DNA from: Helicostylum pulchrum
Lineage: Eukaryota; Mucoromycota; Mucoromycetes; Mucorales; Mucoraceae
Direction: 5' to 3'
DNA length: 64,000 nt
NCBI GenBank assembly: GCA_025677825.1
Contig: JAIXMO010000028.1
Span: forward strand, 310,001-374,000
This document shows, piece after piece, positions 10,167-24,480 of the stretch. How positions within the stretch are numbered: position 1 is the first letter of the stretch; each line of letters opens with the position of its first letter. The translations under genes were made by a program, and so were the position numbers. Below the pieces are notes generated by a model. The model did no database searches. It was given only the letters and a program-made list of their open reading frames with translations, and was not told the DNA's origin.

Positions 10167-13100
10167 TTATGATTCTACAGTAATGAATTTATGTTCTTCA
10201 AGCTGTGCACTCCATTCTAATTTTTCAATCTAAAGTACAAGTTTATATGTTAATACACTTAAAAAAAAAGAGATAAATATAAAAAAGACTTTACCTCTAG
10301 TTCTTCCAGTCTCAACCTGAGTTCACTCATAAGAGCTTGCAACCTTTCAGTTTCAATCGAAGCTCGATCATTATTAAACGTCTTGCTAAAACTTTCCATC
10401 TTTTGATGATACTCCGTACACTGAACCGTCAACTTTTCCAAACTTTCTTCCTTTTGGGTTTGTTCTTCCTGTAACCTTCTGTTCTCCGTTTGAAGACTAG
10501 CGACCAGTTCCTCCATGCTCCACCACTGAGATAAAAGACCCTTGATGTACCTCTTTTGCTCCTCCATATGCGTGGTATCTTCTTCCCATAACAACATTTG
10601 CTGCGTTAATTGTTTGACACGATGCTCGTTCTCGGTCATTTTATTCAAAGTGGGTTCCAACGTCTTTAACTCGTTCTCAAGTTCAAATATCTTTTGACGC
10701 GCGTCGTCCAGCTGTACTTTTTGTTCTTTAAGTTGGTTCTCGAAGTCCTTTACTTGGTGCGCGGTATTGGTCATTTGGTTTTGCCATTCTCGTCTGGCTT
10801 CACGGTACCCGCGTAACTTGCCCGATTGTTCGTCTTCCCATTTAACGTGTTTCTGCTTTGTAAGTGCCGACTCTGCTTTTAATTTCTCAAGTGCCGCTGT
10901 AGTTTGACCCAATTGGGCCTTTAACATACGTGTGGTATTGTACTATTTTTTAAAAAGAAATATTTAGTTTAAAAGTAAATATAATTTAAAATTACTTGTT
11001 TTACCAGTTGTTGTCTTTCAGCTTCTACAGAACTATCCAAGACATGTTCACGATGCAACCTACCAATATGCTGTAAATGCTGCTGCTTCAAAAATAGTTC
11101 AAAATTTAATTCATTTCTAAGCAACAATACTTCACGTTTTAAAGCAGCTAATAATAGTTTGGTTTCAGCAGAGATATCCAAACTGGAAGAAGTAACTTGT
11201 TCTTCAAGCGTATTGTGGGTGCTAGTAGGTGCTACACCTGCATCCCAGATATCATCTCCTACAAGTACCTCGGCTCCACTTTTAAGAGCTTTATGAAGTG
11301 CTACAATACTAGTAATCATAATTGGTTTGGTATCATCCTCTGTTTCAGTAACGGGTTCTTTGGTGCTTATGGCAGGTGCTTTGATGGTATTGTCGTTTGA
11401 TTTGTCCCAGAGACTTTGGTCAAGTAGGTCTGGATGCTCTTGTTCGTCTTCGTCAGTGACGGTGTAAGCAACTCGAGAGGCGGCGTTGGTAAGATCAAGG
11501 CCCATGATTTGTGCAATAACATCAGGTGGTTCCATTTTCATCCAACGCGTCTTGTCTGTTAGTTCAGATTCTGCATCCATAACAACTAAATTAGGATGCA
11601 ACATGTGTCGTTTAACTTGCGGCTAATATATATATATATATATATAAGTAAAACAATTCAAAGGGTGTGCTGTATAAAAATTTAACTTACAATGGTTCTG
11701 CCTTTAAATGTTTCTTCGTCAAATTCTTCCGGTATTTTAAACTCGTTGACTGTAAAGTATGCATAGGGTTTATGTAAGAATTTAAGAAAGTTGCATGGGT
11801 AAAGACCGTAAAGTGAAGTAAAGAACGCTCCAGTTTGTGGGTTAGATGGAGGTGCTGATAATTTTGAAAAGGTATAATCTATTTATAAAAAAAAAAAGAA
11901 GGAATTAAGAGGGAGGAAAGTTTTAGATATACAGTTTTACGTAGTAAATTTACCGACGCAATCCCATCCATCGGCTACGGTTCGAGTTGGAGCGGTATAC
12001 GCAAATGCGTCCGAACTTTGTTTCTTTCGCAAGTCTCTTAACTGGTCCCAACAAATGGCTCTAGCGAAGATATAGAATAACTGTGGTAGGAATTTAGGAA
12101 GTGATGTACAGATACGTGGCAGTAACATGATAAGGTTGGTTACTGAAATAGCAATTAATGTAGTAGAATTATCATACTAGGAAAATATAAGTATTGAGTG
12201 GGGGTGCGTGGGTTTTTTTTTTCTATAAAAAAAAATATTAAAAAATTACCATAAGTGATTGTAACATGGAAGAAAATAAAGGAGTTTCAAGAATTTCATG
12301 CAAATGAGTTCTCTACATGAAATAAATTTAAGCTTTTTTTTTGGTAAAGTATAAAGTTTTTTTTGTTGTCGTTACCCTTCTTCTCATAAATTCACTTAAC
12401 AAGTAGACAATTTGTAAACGATGTTGACTAGATAGAAAGTATCTATCTAATAGATTAAAGAATTGCTAAATACAAAAAAGAAGACGAGTTAATTTTCCTT
12501 TTTTTTATATATACTGTGCAAAAAGGTACCTTTGTCTCTGAAGCACCAACAGATAAAAGAATGGTAGTCAAATTCCTTGACCATTCATCCTGTTCTAAAT
12601 CCAACAAGGCCTGATGTTGTCTACTCGTCTCATCCCGTTCGTTTTCCTGCTTGGTATAACTTCTTTCAGCCCATTCCAAATACATGTCTACAATGCGATG
12701 AAAATAAACACAAGTCTCGGCAACTTGATCTCGAACAATTTGCTGCTCCATGATTAAAGCGTCAGAAACAATCAATCGAGTTTCCTTTTTAATCTTGTTT
12801 GTATAAGATGCTGTTGATAAGATGGGTTTTAACAGATGCCACCAGTCTTCAAATACTCTCTGTGGTCTTAATAGACGTAACAGTTCTCGAAGACTGCGAA
12901 GTAAAATATAGTGTTGCGCATGCAGTACTTGTGCTTTGCAAGAGACGATAGTAGCGACAGTAGGTACTGTGGTGGTAGTGTTTTTGTTGGTACCGACCGT
13001 AAGCTCGTAAAGTGCAATGAGCTCTTGTGAAAATTTATCAATGGTTGCTGAGTCGACTTGTGCTAAACTGGTTGTTGCGTCGCCAATGTTGGCACAGGTT

Positions 13101-13213
13101 TGTTCGTCCAAGTAAAGCTCAATGGTGTCAATGGTCGATTGACCTTCTGAGTCGGGACTGGCGTTACGAACTGAAGCTGTAATTGATTTTAAGATATCTC
13201 GAAGTGTTACCAT
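10167..13213 (-). CDS. TSC1: hamartin homolog (TSC1), tuberous sclerosis complex subunit
   Basis: Scaffold subunit of the TSC complex, which restrains TORC1 through the Rheb GAP activity of TSC2. Eight exons (13213-12530, 12465-12376, 12312-12250, 12176-11954, 11878-11691, 11622-10996, 10942-10295, 10229-10167) encode about 861 residues. The N-terminal part is a helical repeat region with FEDWWHLLKPIL and LLSEFMRRR. A hamartin signature follows: TGAFFTSLYGLYPCNFLKFLH, then a 'RHMLHPNLV' element and RWMKMEPPDVI. Residues 600-850 form a long coiled coil, as in human TSC1. The exon 6 donor could also be at 11004 (three residues shorter). An upstream in-frame ATG at 13255 would add 14 residues. 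Yeast S. cerevisiae lacks this gene; fission yeast keeps it. Confidence 0.9.
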
Positions 13214-13502
13214 AACTTGTTTATATGTACGAGCAAATAAAGTAAAAAAAAGCATGTTATTTTTTTATTTAAGTAAGCAACATTTTTTGCGAAATCCTGT
13301 TAACCCCAGTCACACAAAAAAGTATACATTTTTTATTTATAGTTTTGATAAGATATTGGTAAAAGTATTATAATACATATGAAAGGGGAGAGAAAGAGGA
13401 AAATAGAAAAAAAGAGGGAGAAAAAAAAAGATGAAGGGGGGGGGGGTATGTATGTGTGTGTTTGGGTGTGTGTTTTTGCAGGCGGAAAAAAAAAATTTAA
13501 AA

Positions 13503-14168
13503 TTAATAATTGATACGAGCAAAACCAGGTCTTTCAATTCTAATTTCAGGCATTGGACAACGTGCTTCATCAGAAATAATCAGAGTCTTGAGAGTAGTTT
13601 TAATTTCTTTAATTTGAATACCACGGTATAAAAGTTCATCGCGACCATCGTCATTTTTAGTTGGACTAGAAGCAGAAGAAGTACGTGGAGAACCTTGTGA
13701 AGAGCTATCATCGTCTGTAATAGTAGAATCAAATGGAGAGGATTGTTCGAGTCCTGGTGTAGTAGGTGTGCTAGGACTTGTAGGACTAGCAACTGTCTTC
13801 TTCCAAGGATTGGAAAATAGACGTGTAGAGAATCTACGTTTTTCGTTTGTTGTTGTCTCTGTCTTTGAAAATGGTTGCAAGATGGAAGCACTGCCGAGAG
13901 AAAGAGAGGAAGGTGCTCCACCTGACGATGACATTTGAACTGCGGCTGCAATTACGGCAGACATGGACTCGATGGTTAAATCCTCTCGTGTAGCTGGTGC
14001 TTGTAAATCGATAATCTCATTTTTATGGTATTCTTCATCATATGAGCTAATGTAAATTGGCTCTACTACGGGTGAACTGGGTCTTTGAATAGATGCGTTT
14101 CCAGACGAAAGAGAAGATGTTGAAACACTTTCGTTCTTTGATGAAGAAGATTTACGAGAGCGAAACAT
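13503..14168 (-). CDS. Ser/Thr-rich protein of unknown function
   Basis: Single-exon frame of 221 residues. It is basic and Ser-rich at the N-terminus (MFRSRKSSSSKNES) and low-complexity Ser/Thr/Pro in the middle. The C-terminal 50 residues look structured, with RDELLYRGIQIKEIKTTLKT and IRIERPGFARINY. It resembles a regulatory, phosphorylatable adaptor more than an enzyme. It has no membrane segment. G-runs flank it on both sides: 13436-13446 after the stop and 14213-14226 before the start. No family recognised. Confidence 0.6.
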   Translation of the reverse strand: MFRSRKSSSSKNESVSTSSLSSGNASIQRPSSPVVEPIYISSYDEEYHKNEIIDLQAPATREDLTIESMSAVIAAAVQMSSSGGAPSSLSLGSASILQPFSKTETTTNEKRRFSTRLFSNPWKKTVASPTSPSTPTTPGLEQSSPFDSTITDDDSSSQGSPRTSSASSPTKNDDGRDELLYRGIQIKEIKTTLKTLIISDEARCPMPEIRIERPGFARINY

Positions 14169-14404
14169 TTTTTGAACAAAAAGGAAAGTAAAAAAAAAGG
14201 AAGGAAGGGAAAGGGGGGGGGGGGGGAGGGAAAAAAAGAAAAAAAGATGCAGAATTAAAAAGAAAAAGAGAAAAAAAAAAGAAATGTTTATTTTATACTA
14301 CTACTGTGTGCTTCACAAAACTAATTTGATAGACCACGTTGGTGTTACGTCGTACAAGTAATTCGTTAAAATAAGAAAAAATAGAAGAAAACGGGTTTTT
14401 ATGA

Positions 14405-16069
14405 TTATTGAATATAGGGTCTGCTTGGACTAGGGCATGTTATTTTTAATGTCTCTACACTAAACTCTTGTTGTTTTTCGATGCGATTTGAAAACATATT
14501 CTAAGGGTAAGTTTAGTTTAGTAGAAGGATCGAATCTATTATAATTATTCTTTATACTCACATTCCATAACAGTATAGCCATCACCTGATTAGCGCACTT
14601 ATTAGGATGAAAACTTGTACCAAATAGTTAATACAAAATGTGTTTTTTCTTTCTTTTTTTCTTACCAGTCAACTCCACTTAAATAAGATTGCTTGTATTT
14701 TCCTACTGGAAACTGTTTAAAACCTGGTTGATAGCTTATGCCGAAATTCATAATGTCCTTGTTTTTATATTCTTTTTCTAACTTTTCCAACCGATTATTA
14801 TACTCGTTCACAACCCGATCTGCCGCTAATTTTTTTTTTTAAAGTTGTGCAAGAGTTATGAGACGAGTTTTTTTTTATTTTTTTTATGTGTAAAATAGAG
14901 TAATTACCTTGTCTTTGTCTTTCATCAGCTTGAATACAAGAGCAAATGACCATATGCGAAGGATCCAATACGAACTCACAATAAGGGTCACCTCTTGAAG
15001 CTTCATAAACACTTGATACCTTTTTTTAATGTAATATTAGATTGCGGGAACTATTTTTACTTTTTTTTTTTTTGGCTGTCTTACATTAAATAAAGCCACG
15101 AGATTTACAAAGGATTTTCCGATATCAGACCTTATTCTTTCTATTACTTGTCGCACATTTTCTTCAAATATATCTGCATCCGCTAATCCAGGCAAAGTTG
15201 TCATGGGTGGTTCACATAAAAGACATACATTATTAGCGCCAATAAATAACGTAATCAATTTCCAATCATCTTTTACATCCTTGTAACTTTCTGTATTTAA
15301 TAACCGAACAAGACGACTGACTTCTGCATCTAATTCCTGAGTCTTTGCACCACTAACCTACATATATATATATTATACTTAGCATGAATTATTTTTTATT
15401 TTATTTTACTTCTCTTATTATTACAGCGTTATTTAGTTTTTTTCCTCTTGAAAGTGGTAGTGTAATTCCAGTCGGTACGCCTCTTGAAATCGTATTGTAA
15501 TTGGATAAAAAGTTGGGAATCGTATATTCTCCTTTATCTCCTCCAGATGAAAACACTTTTCCTCGGTATTCTAATATAGTTGAAAACGGCGGTCGACCTT
15601 TTTTTTTTTTTTTTTTTTTGTGTACGTGTGAGGATTTTTATTCTATTTTTGTGGTACATGAGCTTTTTCTTACCTGATATCATTCCAAATCCTGCACTTA
15701 TGCTATCACCGATAGCTATGACAGCTTTAATGTCCTTTTATATAATTTTCGTTAATCAAAAGATAACAAATTAAGAGTTGTATATTATTATTTTACGTTG
15801 GGTCTGAGGTGATAAGCATCTCGTTCGATAATAGCGTCATTCCAAACAAACGGTTCACAGTCAAAAGAAGGAACTGGATATAAGCAGGCAGAGCTATCTT
15901 TACTTGTGTTTTTATTTCCTAACGTATTGTGAAACTGTTCTAATAATTGTGTCCACTCGTATGAAAAAGGTGATAAAAGACCTGTCTCTCTTGGCGGTCC
16001 AAATATATGTTGATTTAGCTGAGCGTATACACAACTACCGTAAAGTAATATCAAGATGATATTATGCAT
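14405..16069 (-). CDS. secreted GDSL/SGNH-type phospholipase B
   Basis: Eight exons (16069-15797, 15734-15674, 15597-15410, 15357-15085, 15019-14908, 14825-14666, 14613-14562, 14500-14405) give 404 residues. A cleavable signal peptide is apparent (MHNIILILLYGSCVYAQ). SGNH blocks are visible: AVIAIGDSISAGFG with the nucleophile Ser, a glycine in SRGVPTG, LFIGANN with the Asn of block III, and DCFHPN supplying catalytic Asp and His, the latter built across an intron. The cysteine-rich 'VCLLCEPP' loop and overall order match animal/fungal phospholipase B1-like lipases (PLB1/AdPLB). It probably acts outside the cell or in the secretory pathway, releasing fatty acids from phospholipids. Confidence 0.9.
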
Positions 16070-17250
16070 TGTAAGGTAGAGTTTTCTTTAAATAAAAAAA
16101 GAAAGAAGGAAAAGAGGGATAATAAACAAAATGGATATATATAAATACGATAGTTGTCAGATGATGACGTTTCGGTTGTCTCTCCCCCAAAGTTGTCTTG
16201 ATTTATTGGTGGGGAATTGAAACCAAAACGTCTCTTTAATATGTATTATTATTTTTACCCCCACCTGTAACGAATTCAATTCGTTCTTTACCATGTGTAC
16301 TGCCTGCTCTCTGTCTCTGGTGATTTATAGAGGGTCTGTTTAAACTATTACGCCACCTGACATGTAACATCAGCTGAAAGGGCAATATAATTATTTTGTA
16401 GGTATAAATAAACAAGTTTCTAATTTCTATTTACCCTTTTTTTTTAGCCGGGTTGATTTATCATTTATGCCAATATGTAAATATTTGCTTTCTCTTTCAA
16501 ATTACATTAGCAGAAATTATATAATATTTCGTTAATTGTTCAAGTACCAGTCTCTAATAGCAACAAGAGAAACATATACAGCGTAGTATAGTGGAATAAA
16601 GTAGAAGAATATGTCACCTGCATAGATGATAGCTTAACTCTACATGGATCAGCGTGATAGTTTGCTCTGAGTGCGCGTCCAAGGGAAAAAAAAAGAAGAA
16701 AAAAAAAGGCCCGACATTTTCTTTTTTTTAATATCCCGCGCAAGTTTTTCTTTTTTAAAAATAACTGTGTGTACATTGAAGGAGATGATTAACTTTATCT
16801 AGTTCCCAGTATAGAGAGAAAACGGTATCTTTTTTTTTGTCTCGAAAGTAGATCTTTTTTTCTGTGCCACGTGCAAACATCGAGGTTTAAATATGACGTA
16901 ACTACATGGTTGATCACTGTAAAAAAAAAAAATGTATACTATCCAAACGAGGGTTTTTTGTTTTGTACCTGAAATTTCCAGTGGTAGTGAATCTTTTGCA
17001 GCTGCAAAAGTAAAAAGAATCTTTAATAGCTCTCTTTTTTTGGTTCTGTGAGTTTTTTTTTTTAGAAGCTAAAAAAATAATGTTTGTAGCACGTTAATGA
17101 CGTCTAGTTAATACAAATTCAGATTGCAAAAAAGTGTTTTCGTCATTTATAATTTTTTTCCCATAGTATAAACCAAAAAAAAAGCAGAAAAAGAGATAAT
17201 CTCTTCTTTCCTTTTTTTTCTCTCTCTTTTATACATATACACACATTATT
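16070..17250. other. divergent promoter region between phospholipase B and arrestin genes
   Basis: About 1.2 kb without coding potential. It separates two divergently transcribed genes. CRE-like ATF/CREB core sequences (TGACGT) occur at about 16163, 16895 and 17098. Whether they are used is unknown, but the arrestin-side ones lie within 360 bases of its start. Confidence 0.5.
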
Positions 17251-18975
17251 ATGATGACTTCTTTACCAGTCGGTTTAGCTATTCCTTCACCTGGTAACAG
17301 TGATTACTCTAGTACGAATGGGTCTTCTCGAAGACTATCACAAACAATAACGGATATGGTTTCAGTGGCTACACCAGCGGGTAGAAGCAGATCTAGTTCT
17401 TCCCCTCCTTCACCGATCAAGATAGAACAGGGACCTAATAAACTTGCGATTACTTTTGATGGTGGGTCACAAATTATTGTTCGTCCCAATCGAATTGTAC
17501 GAGGTATGTATAACTTGCAGATAAATGGTAATTTGGTAGTAGTACTAGTAGACTAACAATACAATGCAACATAAAGGTGTGGTTACTTTAAGTAATATTA
17601 AACCAATTCATGCTACTCAGATCCGAATTCGGTTTCGAGCAGAAGAAGTAGCCACAGCTAAAGTAAGAGAGTATGGCTTAGATACCAAGATTGAAAGAAT
17701 TGATCAAGTGGTAACAACTCACTTTGATACCAGTACAAAAGTGTGGGGAACTGAACCAAGTGGTAAGTGGCTATCTTTATAAGCGGGAAAAAAAATTAAC
17801 TGAATTTTTTGTAGCTTATTTGATGACTCCGTGGGAGGTTATTGAGCCTGGAGAACACAAGTTTCCTTTTGCATTAAAGGTACGCAGAGAGAGAGAGAGA
17901 GAAAAAAACCCATCATGTGATACTAACAAAATTAAACCTGCAGTTTCCCAATGTAAACTTTCCCCCTTCTACTGACGATCCTGTTGGATTTTATATTCAT
18001 TATATTTGGTCTGTTCATTTGGACGGACCTTCGTTTAACCCCGGTATTCGCTCAAAAGAATACATTATGCCTTATCGACCTATTATTTGTGCTCCTCTCA
18101 ATAAGGAATGGACCTATTCACAAACTACTTACAACGACCGAAGAGTTCCCATTGCACAAGTGAGCGCTGTGATGCCTCGACCCGCCTTTTGCCCTGGTAA
18201 AACAATAAAAAGGGATTCTTTGTATTTTTCTTTGGACTAATAAATACTTTTTTTTTCTTTTATTTATTTAGATGAAACAATAAACATGTTTCTACAGGTG
18301 GATTGTATTCCTACGGATATGATTGTATCAAGCGTGAATTATACATTAAATAAATGCAGCGTAGGACAGTTACAGTTACAACGTGGACTGGCGCGAAGAA
18401 CGAAATTACGCAAGATCTTGCAGGGTTCATTAGCAGTCTCTGGCAACGCAGGAGCAGTGAAGATCCCGGTTAATTTCCACATCCCTACTCGGCTTGTATC
18501 ACCGTCATTTCAATCCCGTCATCTAAGTGTATATTATGAACTTGCATTTGTCATTCAGTTTACTAGTCATGGAGGACTATTAAAGTCTAGTACGTACGGT
18601 AGTGAATGCACTGTACCAATTGGCATCACCAATTTACCGCACAACCATTTATTGCATATCCCTAATTTAACGTCTGTGCAATCTTACTTACAAAGTAAGG
18701 AATCCCCCATCTTTTTTGATCCCTTTTTGGACGAGCCTCCCAATCAATCGACGATCCCTAGCGAATTATGGGGTCCCTTGACAGCTGCTTTAACGACGCC
18801 TCCAATTACTTCGCCGCCTAATTATTTCAGTCTCTCTGATCTGCCTCCTCAGTTTATTCAAAAGGACAGAGAAGAAAAGACTATGTTTACAAGTAGGTTG
18901 ATTAAGCCTGGTATGGCACCTGAACTAGGTGATCCTATTACCATTGTATCCGAAAGTAAAGATTATGAGTGGTAA
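17251..18975 (+). CDS. alpha-arrestin-like protein (ART/ARRDC type)
   Basis: Five exons (17251-17503, 17577-17762, 17815-17879, 17944-18196, 18272-18975) encode 486 residues. After a Ser-rich 60-residue leader, the arrestin N-domain begins (KLAITFDGGSQIIVRPNRIVRG, VTLSNIKPIHATQIRIRFRAEE) and includes the hallmark 'WEVIEPGEHKFPFALKFPN' strand-loop. The C-domain follows with HMHIPTRLVSP-like and SVYYELAFVIQF segments. Fungal alpha-arrestins recruit Rsp5-type ubiquitin ligases to plasma-membrane transporters and promote endocytosis. A clear PPxY motif is not seen, although a Pro-rich C-terminal stretch is present. A sugar transporter, a typical client class, lies at 22.6-24.5 kb, but no link is shown. 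Confidence 0.88.
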
Positions 18976-19475
18976 AAAAACCCATCTTTTCTTTTTTTTG
19001 TAAATAGTTTTAACTCGTATTATTGTATACAATATCCCCCCCCCCTTTTTTTTACACGCACACAAAAAAACACAATCAAAATAAAAAATAAATCTAAGCT
19101 ATTTTTGACTCTGTCATCATGATTTGTATTTATAGAAAATGCATCCAAGCCCAAAACGGGCTTTTTATTGCTATTTTTTAAAATCAAGCTATTTGATCTG
19201 TGCCTAACTAAAACTTTTTTTGTGACAGGCTGAAATATTTTTTTTTATATATTATCGAGAAGGCTGATTTTTTTTTATTATAATTATTTTATTAAGTTAT
19301 ATATACAAGGTGTGTGTGTGTGTGTGTGTAAGTAAGGGTAAGTAGTATTAGAATCAAGTATTAGCAGCGAAAATACATACAAAACATATTTTAAGCCATT
19401 GTATAAAGTAATAGTAGTTTTTGAAAAGAAAAAAAGTAATATACAAGAGAGATCTTTTTTGTTCTTTTTGGTATA
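18976..19475. other. 3' intergenic region with C10 tract and (GT)n repeat
   Basis: Convergent interval between the arrestin gene and the small minus-strand gene. It contains C10 at 19036-19045, 61 bases after the arrestin stop, and a GT microsatellite at about 19311-19328. No coding potential. Confidence 0.55.
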
Positions 19476-19767
19476 TTAGAACATGAGAGAGCTTAGTGCA
19501 ACAAAGATAACGAGAGCTAGAATAGGATCCGTTGAGATTGGAGTAGTAGAAGAAGAGTCGATAACGAATCGTCGTTGCTTTAAGGTCACTGTTTCATCAG
19601 CAAAATATTGTTGATTGGTTATATTAGTGATTTGTTGATCTATTTGGTTCAACTAGAAATAAATGTAAGTACACACATAAAAAAAAAAAAAAAAAAAAAA
19701 AAGGTACCTTGGACGCAAAACAAGTTGAAATAAACAAGCAAACAAAGAATATAAAGGAGAAACGCAT
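19476..19767 (-). CDS. 78-residue secreted protein with hydrophobic C-terminus (possible GPI or tail anchor)
   Basis: Two exons (19767-19708 and 19652-19476) separated by a 55-nt intron with GT...TAG ends. Exon 1 is exactly a signal peptide (MRFSFIFFVCLFISTCFASK). Exon 2 encodes a short Gln/Asn/Thr-rich ectodomain with an N-I-T sequon, a dibasic KQRRF site and a Ser/Thr stretch, then a hydrophobic end (PILALVIFVALSSLMF) directly before the stop. That layout is typical of GPI-anchored or single-pass surface peptides. No family is recognised. Its start is 244 bases from the divergent PKA gene start. Exon lengths keep the frame. Confidence 0.6.
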
Positions 19768-20011
19768 TTTAAAAAAAATAGTAGTTGTTTAAAGAAAAAG
19801 AAAAGAGAAAAAAAAAAAAAAAAAAAAAAAGAGACTTAATTTATATTGATTCGCCATGACGTTAAACAAAAAAAAATTAGCAAAAAATACCGGCGTTTTA
19901 ACCTTAACAGAGACAATCATGAGCTGCATCCAAAATAAAATATATTTTTTTCCTCTCCTTTTAATCATTTTCTCTTCTTTTTTTTTCTTCTCTTTTTTTT
20001 TTTAGTAAAAA

Positions 20012-21677
<1,666 letters not shown>

Positions 21678-22632
21678 TTTTTTTTTTTCCTTTTTTTTTT
21701 TGGCGCATTACTTTTTATTTAATATATTTTACCTGTTTTTTTTATACGTATAATCTTTGAAGTGACGTTATTTTCTTTTTATGAAGGATCATAGACACAC
21801 ACATGATACCGTATATATATATATATTTTTTTTTTTCCTGTTTCAGTGTATATGGCTACATCATTGTTGTGTACTGTTGCCTAATATCCACCTATAAAAT
21901 GACATCACAAAAGTCGTACTTTTAATAGCCTTCCTGCAGAAAAAAAGTTTTTCGAATTGATGTGCCGAGACGTCGCTGTTTATGAGTGCTGATCTTACGA
22001 ATTTTATTGTCCTCAAAATCCATGCAAATTAAAAACAGGTTTATTAAATGCGCATGAACGATAGACAACACACAGGTTTATCTCATTTCTTTATAAAAAG
22101 TACTAATTTATACAGAATGGTCATTTAAACTTATTTTTAACTCTTTTTACGCGTAAAACGCTTATAGACTCTTTAGTATGCACGCTAAGAAAAATCAAGC
22201 TACATGTAATAAAAAGGAGACCAATTCTATTTAAAAAAGGTTTTTATTTCTGCTCCATTTCCGGTGTAGTTTCTATCCGGTACATATCATGCATTATAGC
22301 GATTTTCTAAAGATATCTTATCAACTGACTTGGTAACCACTAATTATTAGTATTATAACTTATCGCCTCTAATCTCAAAGCAGTAATATATATTAAAAAA
22401 AAAACGGGTACGTAATTTGATTATCATATTCAGAACAAGCTGGTTTGCGCTTTTTTTTTCTTTATCCTCATCTTGTTTACAAGCAGCAAAAGTAAGTTTC
22501 ATCGTAATAAAAAAAAATACGTACGGGAAATCTAGAATAATGAAAAGCGTACATTCAAGTCGAGTGTGGATCCTACTATACAAGTGTTTTATTTATCAAA
22601 AGTAATAATACAACGGAATAACGCAACTTTTG
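21678..22632. other. convergent intergenic region, PKA to sugar transporter
   Basis: About 950 bases without coding potential, containing an (AT)n run near 21813-21823 and A/T tracts. It presumably holds both transcription end sites. Confidence 0.5.
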
Positions 22633-24480
22633 TTAAGCAAAAGTCTTATCACCTGCGGTGGTGTTTTCATTTTGATTGATACGATTTTGAACTTCGCTCA
22701 TAATTGCAGCGTCATGAATAGCTGCATGACCACCAAAGATATCATCCATTTCCTCTAAGCTTCTACCCTTTGTTTCTACACATACACACATAAAACGGTT
22801 ATTACATTATAATGGCAGCACACACAAAAAAACTTACCTGGTACAAATAACCAAACAAAGAAAAACGACAGTACCAAAAAGCATGCAAAGAAAATATAAG
22901 TACCATACGTGATATTCTCCAACATCACAGGCACAATTAACCCTATAATAAAATTACACATCCAGTTAGCAGAGGTAGTCACGCTCATTGCCTTGGCACG
23001 ACATCTCAGCGGAAAGATTTCCGCACAGAGAACCCAGCCGATGGGACCCCACGCTGTTGCAAAACAAGCGATAAAGATGTAGATGAATGCCACCGAGACC
23101 CAACCTTCGGCTGTATGGTTTTCCCAGTCGTCTTGAAACATTGCGGTAATAATCGCTACCACAACCATACAAATAGCCATGATAACAGAAGCCACCATCA
23201 AGGCGGATTTTCGACCCAGTACGTCTAAATAAATCACAGCCGGGAACGTCATGACGAAATTAATAATGCCCACCACACCTGTTGCCAACAACGAAATAGA
23301 ACTACCGGTTAATCCCACGGACTGGAAGATCTTGGGAGCGTAATAGATGAGTGCGTTCATACCAGTGAACTGTTGAAAGAACATGATTAAACTGCCAATC
23401 ACCAACCTGTTAAAGATACCCTTACGGAACAAGTCGCGATACCCCATGAGCCCAACCATCATTTCTCCCTTTTTACCCGCGTCGACGTACTGAGGGTAGT
23501 TTTGGCGCTCAATATGACGATCGAATTCCACCGTGGCTTTGATCTCTCGCCACTCTTGCAGCACAGGCGCATGGTCTGGTGACGCACGACGCAACTTGGA
23601 AATCACCACCAGCGCTTCATCGTCGCGGCCTTGACTCATTAACCAACGCGGCGAAAACGGAAAGAAAAAAATACCGATACCGAGAATAACGGCAAACGCT
23701 AGCTGAAGACAAAGTGGGATACGCCATGACGCTTCGCCTCCGATATTGGTTAACCCGTAATCAATCCAAAACGAAATTAAGATACCGAACGTAACAGCCA
23801 GTTGTTGTAAAGAAATAAGTGAGCCACGAATTTCTGGTGGAGCAATCTCTGACTGGTAAAGAGGTCTAAAGAATAACGTTTTTAGTTTTGTTGTTGTTGT
23901 TGTGTGTATATGTTTCTTACACTAATAAACTAAGAGCACCAACAGACATGCCAGTGACGAATCGACCGCCAAGTAACATACCAATGTTTTTTGCTCCACC
24001 TTGAATTGAACTGCCTAGTAAAAATACAAGTGTAGAAAGTACAATCGAGTGCTTTCGACCGATACGGTCAGCAAAGTAACCTATAATCCAAGAGCCTGCC
24101 CAAGCGCCCAGTTCTAAAATAGAAACCATAAATCCCGTTTGCGTAGAACTCATTGGAAACTTTTCTTGAAAGTCTTGCATTTCCTGTACACCCGAAATGA
24201 CACCTTGATCATCTACATATATATATTTTTAAATAAAAGAGAAATAGATAAAGATCTGTTTTAAATACTTACAGCCAAAGAGGATACCACCAATCGACGC
24301 AAAAATAGCAGTGCAAAATACATACGGGTTTTTTACGAGTCCTGCAAGACCGTTAGTACCGGGACGAGTTTCATGGATACCGGCCATATCATCACGCTTT
24401 TTTTCCTTGTCTTGAGTATTCGGATGATTTATACTTGCGTTGTTGAATTCATCACTATGATCGTCTTGTATGTAACTCAT
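22633..24480 (-). CDS. MFS sugar transporter (hexose/sugar:H+ symporter family)
   Basis: Four exons (24480-24273, 24212-23921, 23865-22838, 22775-22633) give 556 residues with about 12 membrane segments after a hydrophilic 50-residue N-terminus. Family signatures: GGILFGYDQGVISG in TM1 (completed over intron 1), ADRIGRK and LDVLGRK loop motifs, PFSPRWL (variant of PESPRWL) at the end of TM6, QQFTGMNALIYYAP in TM7, and PETKGRSLEEMD after TM12. These place it with fungal hexose and quinate-type sugar porters of the plasma membrane. The exact substrate cannot be told. The coding sequence is more GC-rich than its surroundings, in keeping with high expression. Confidence 0.93.
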
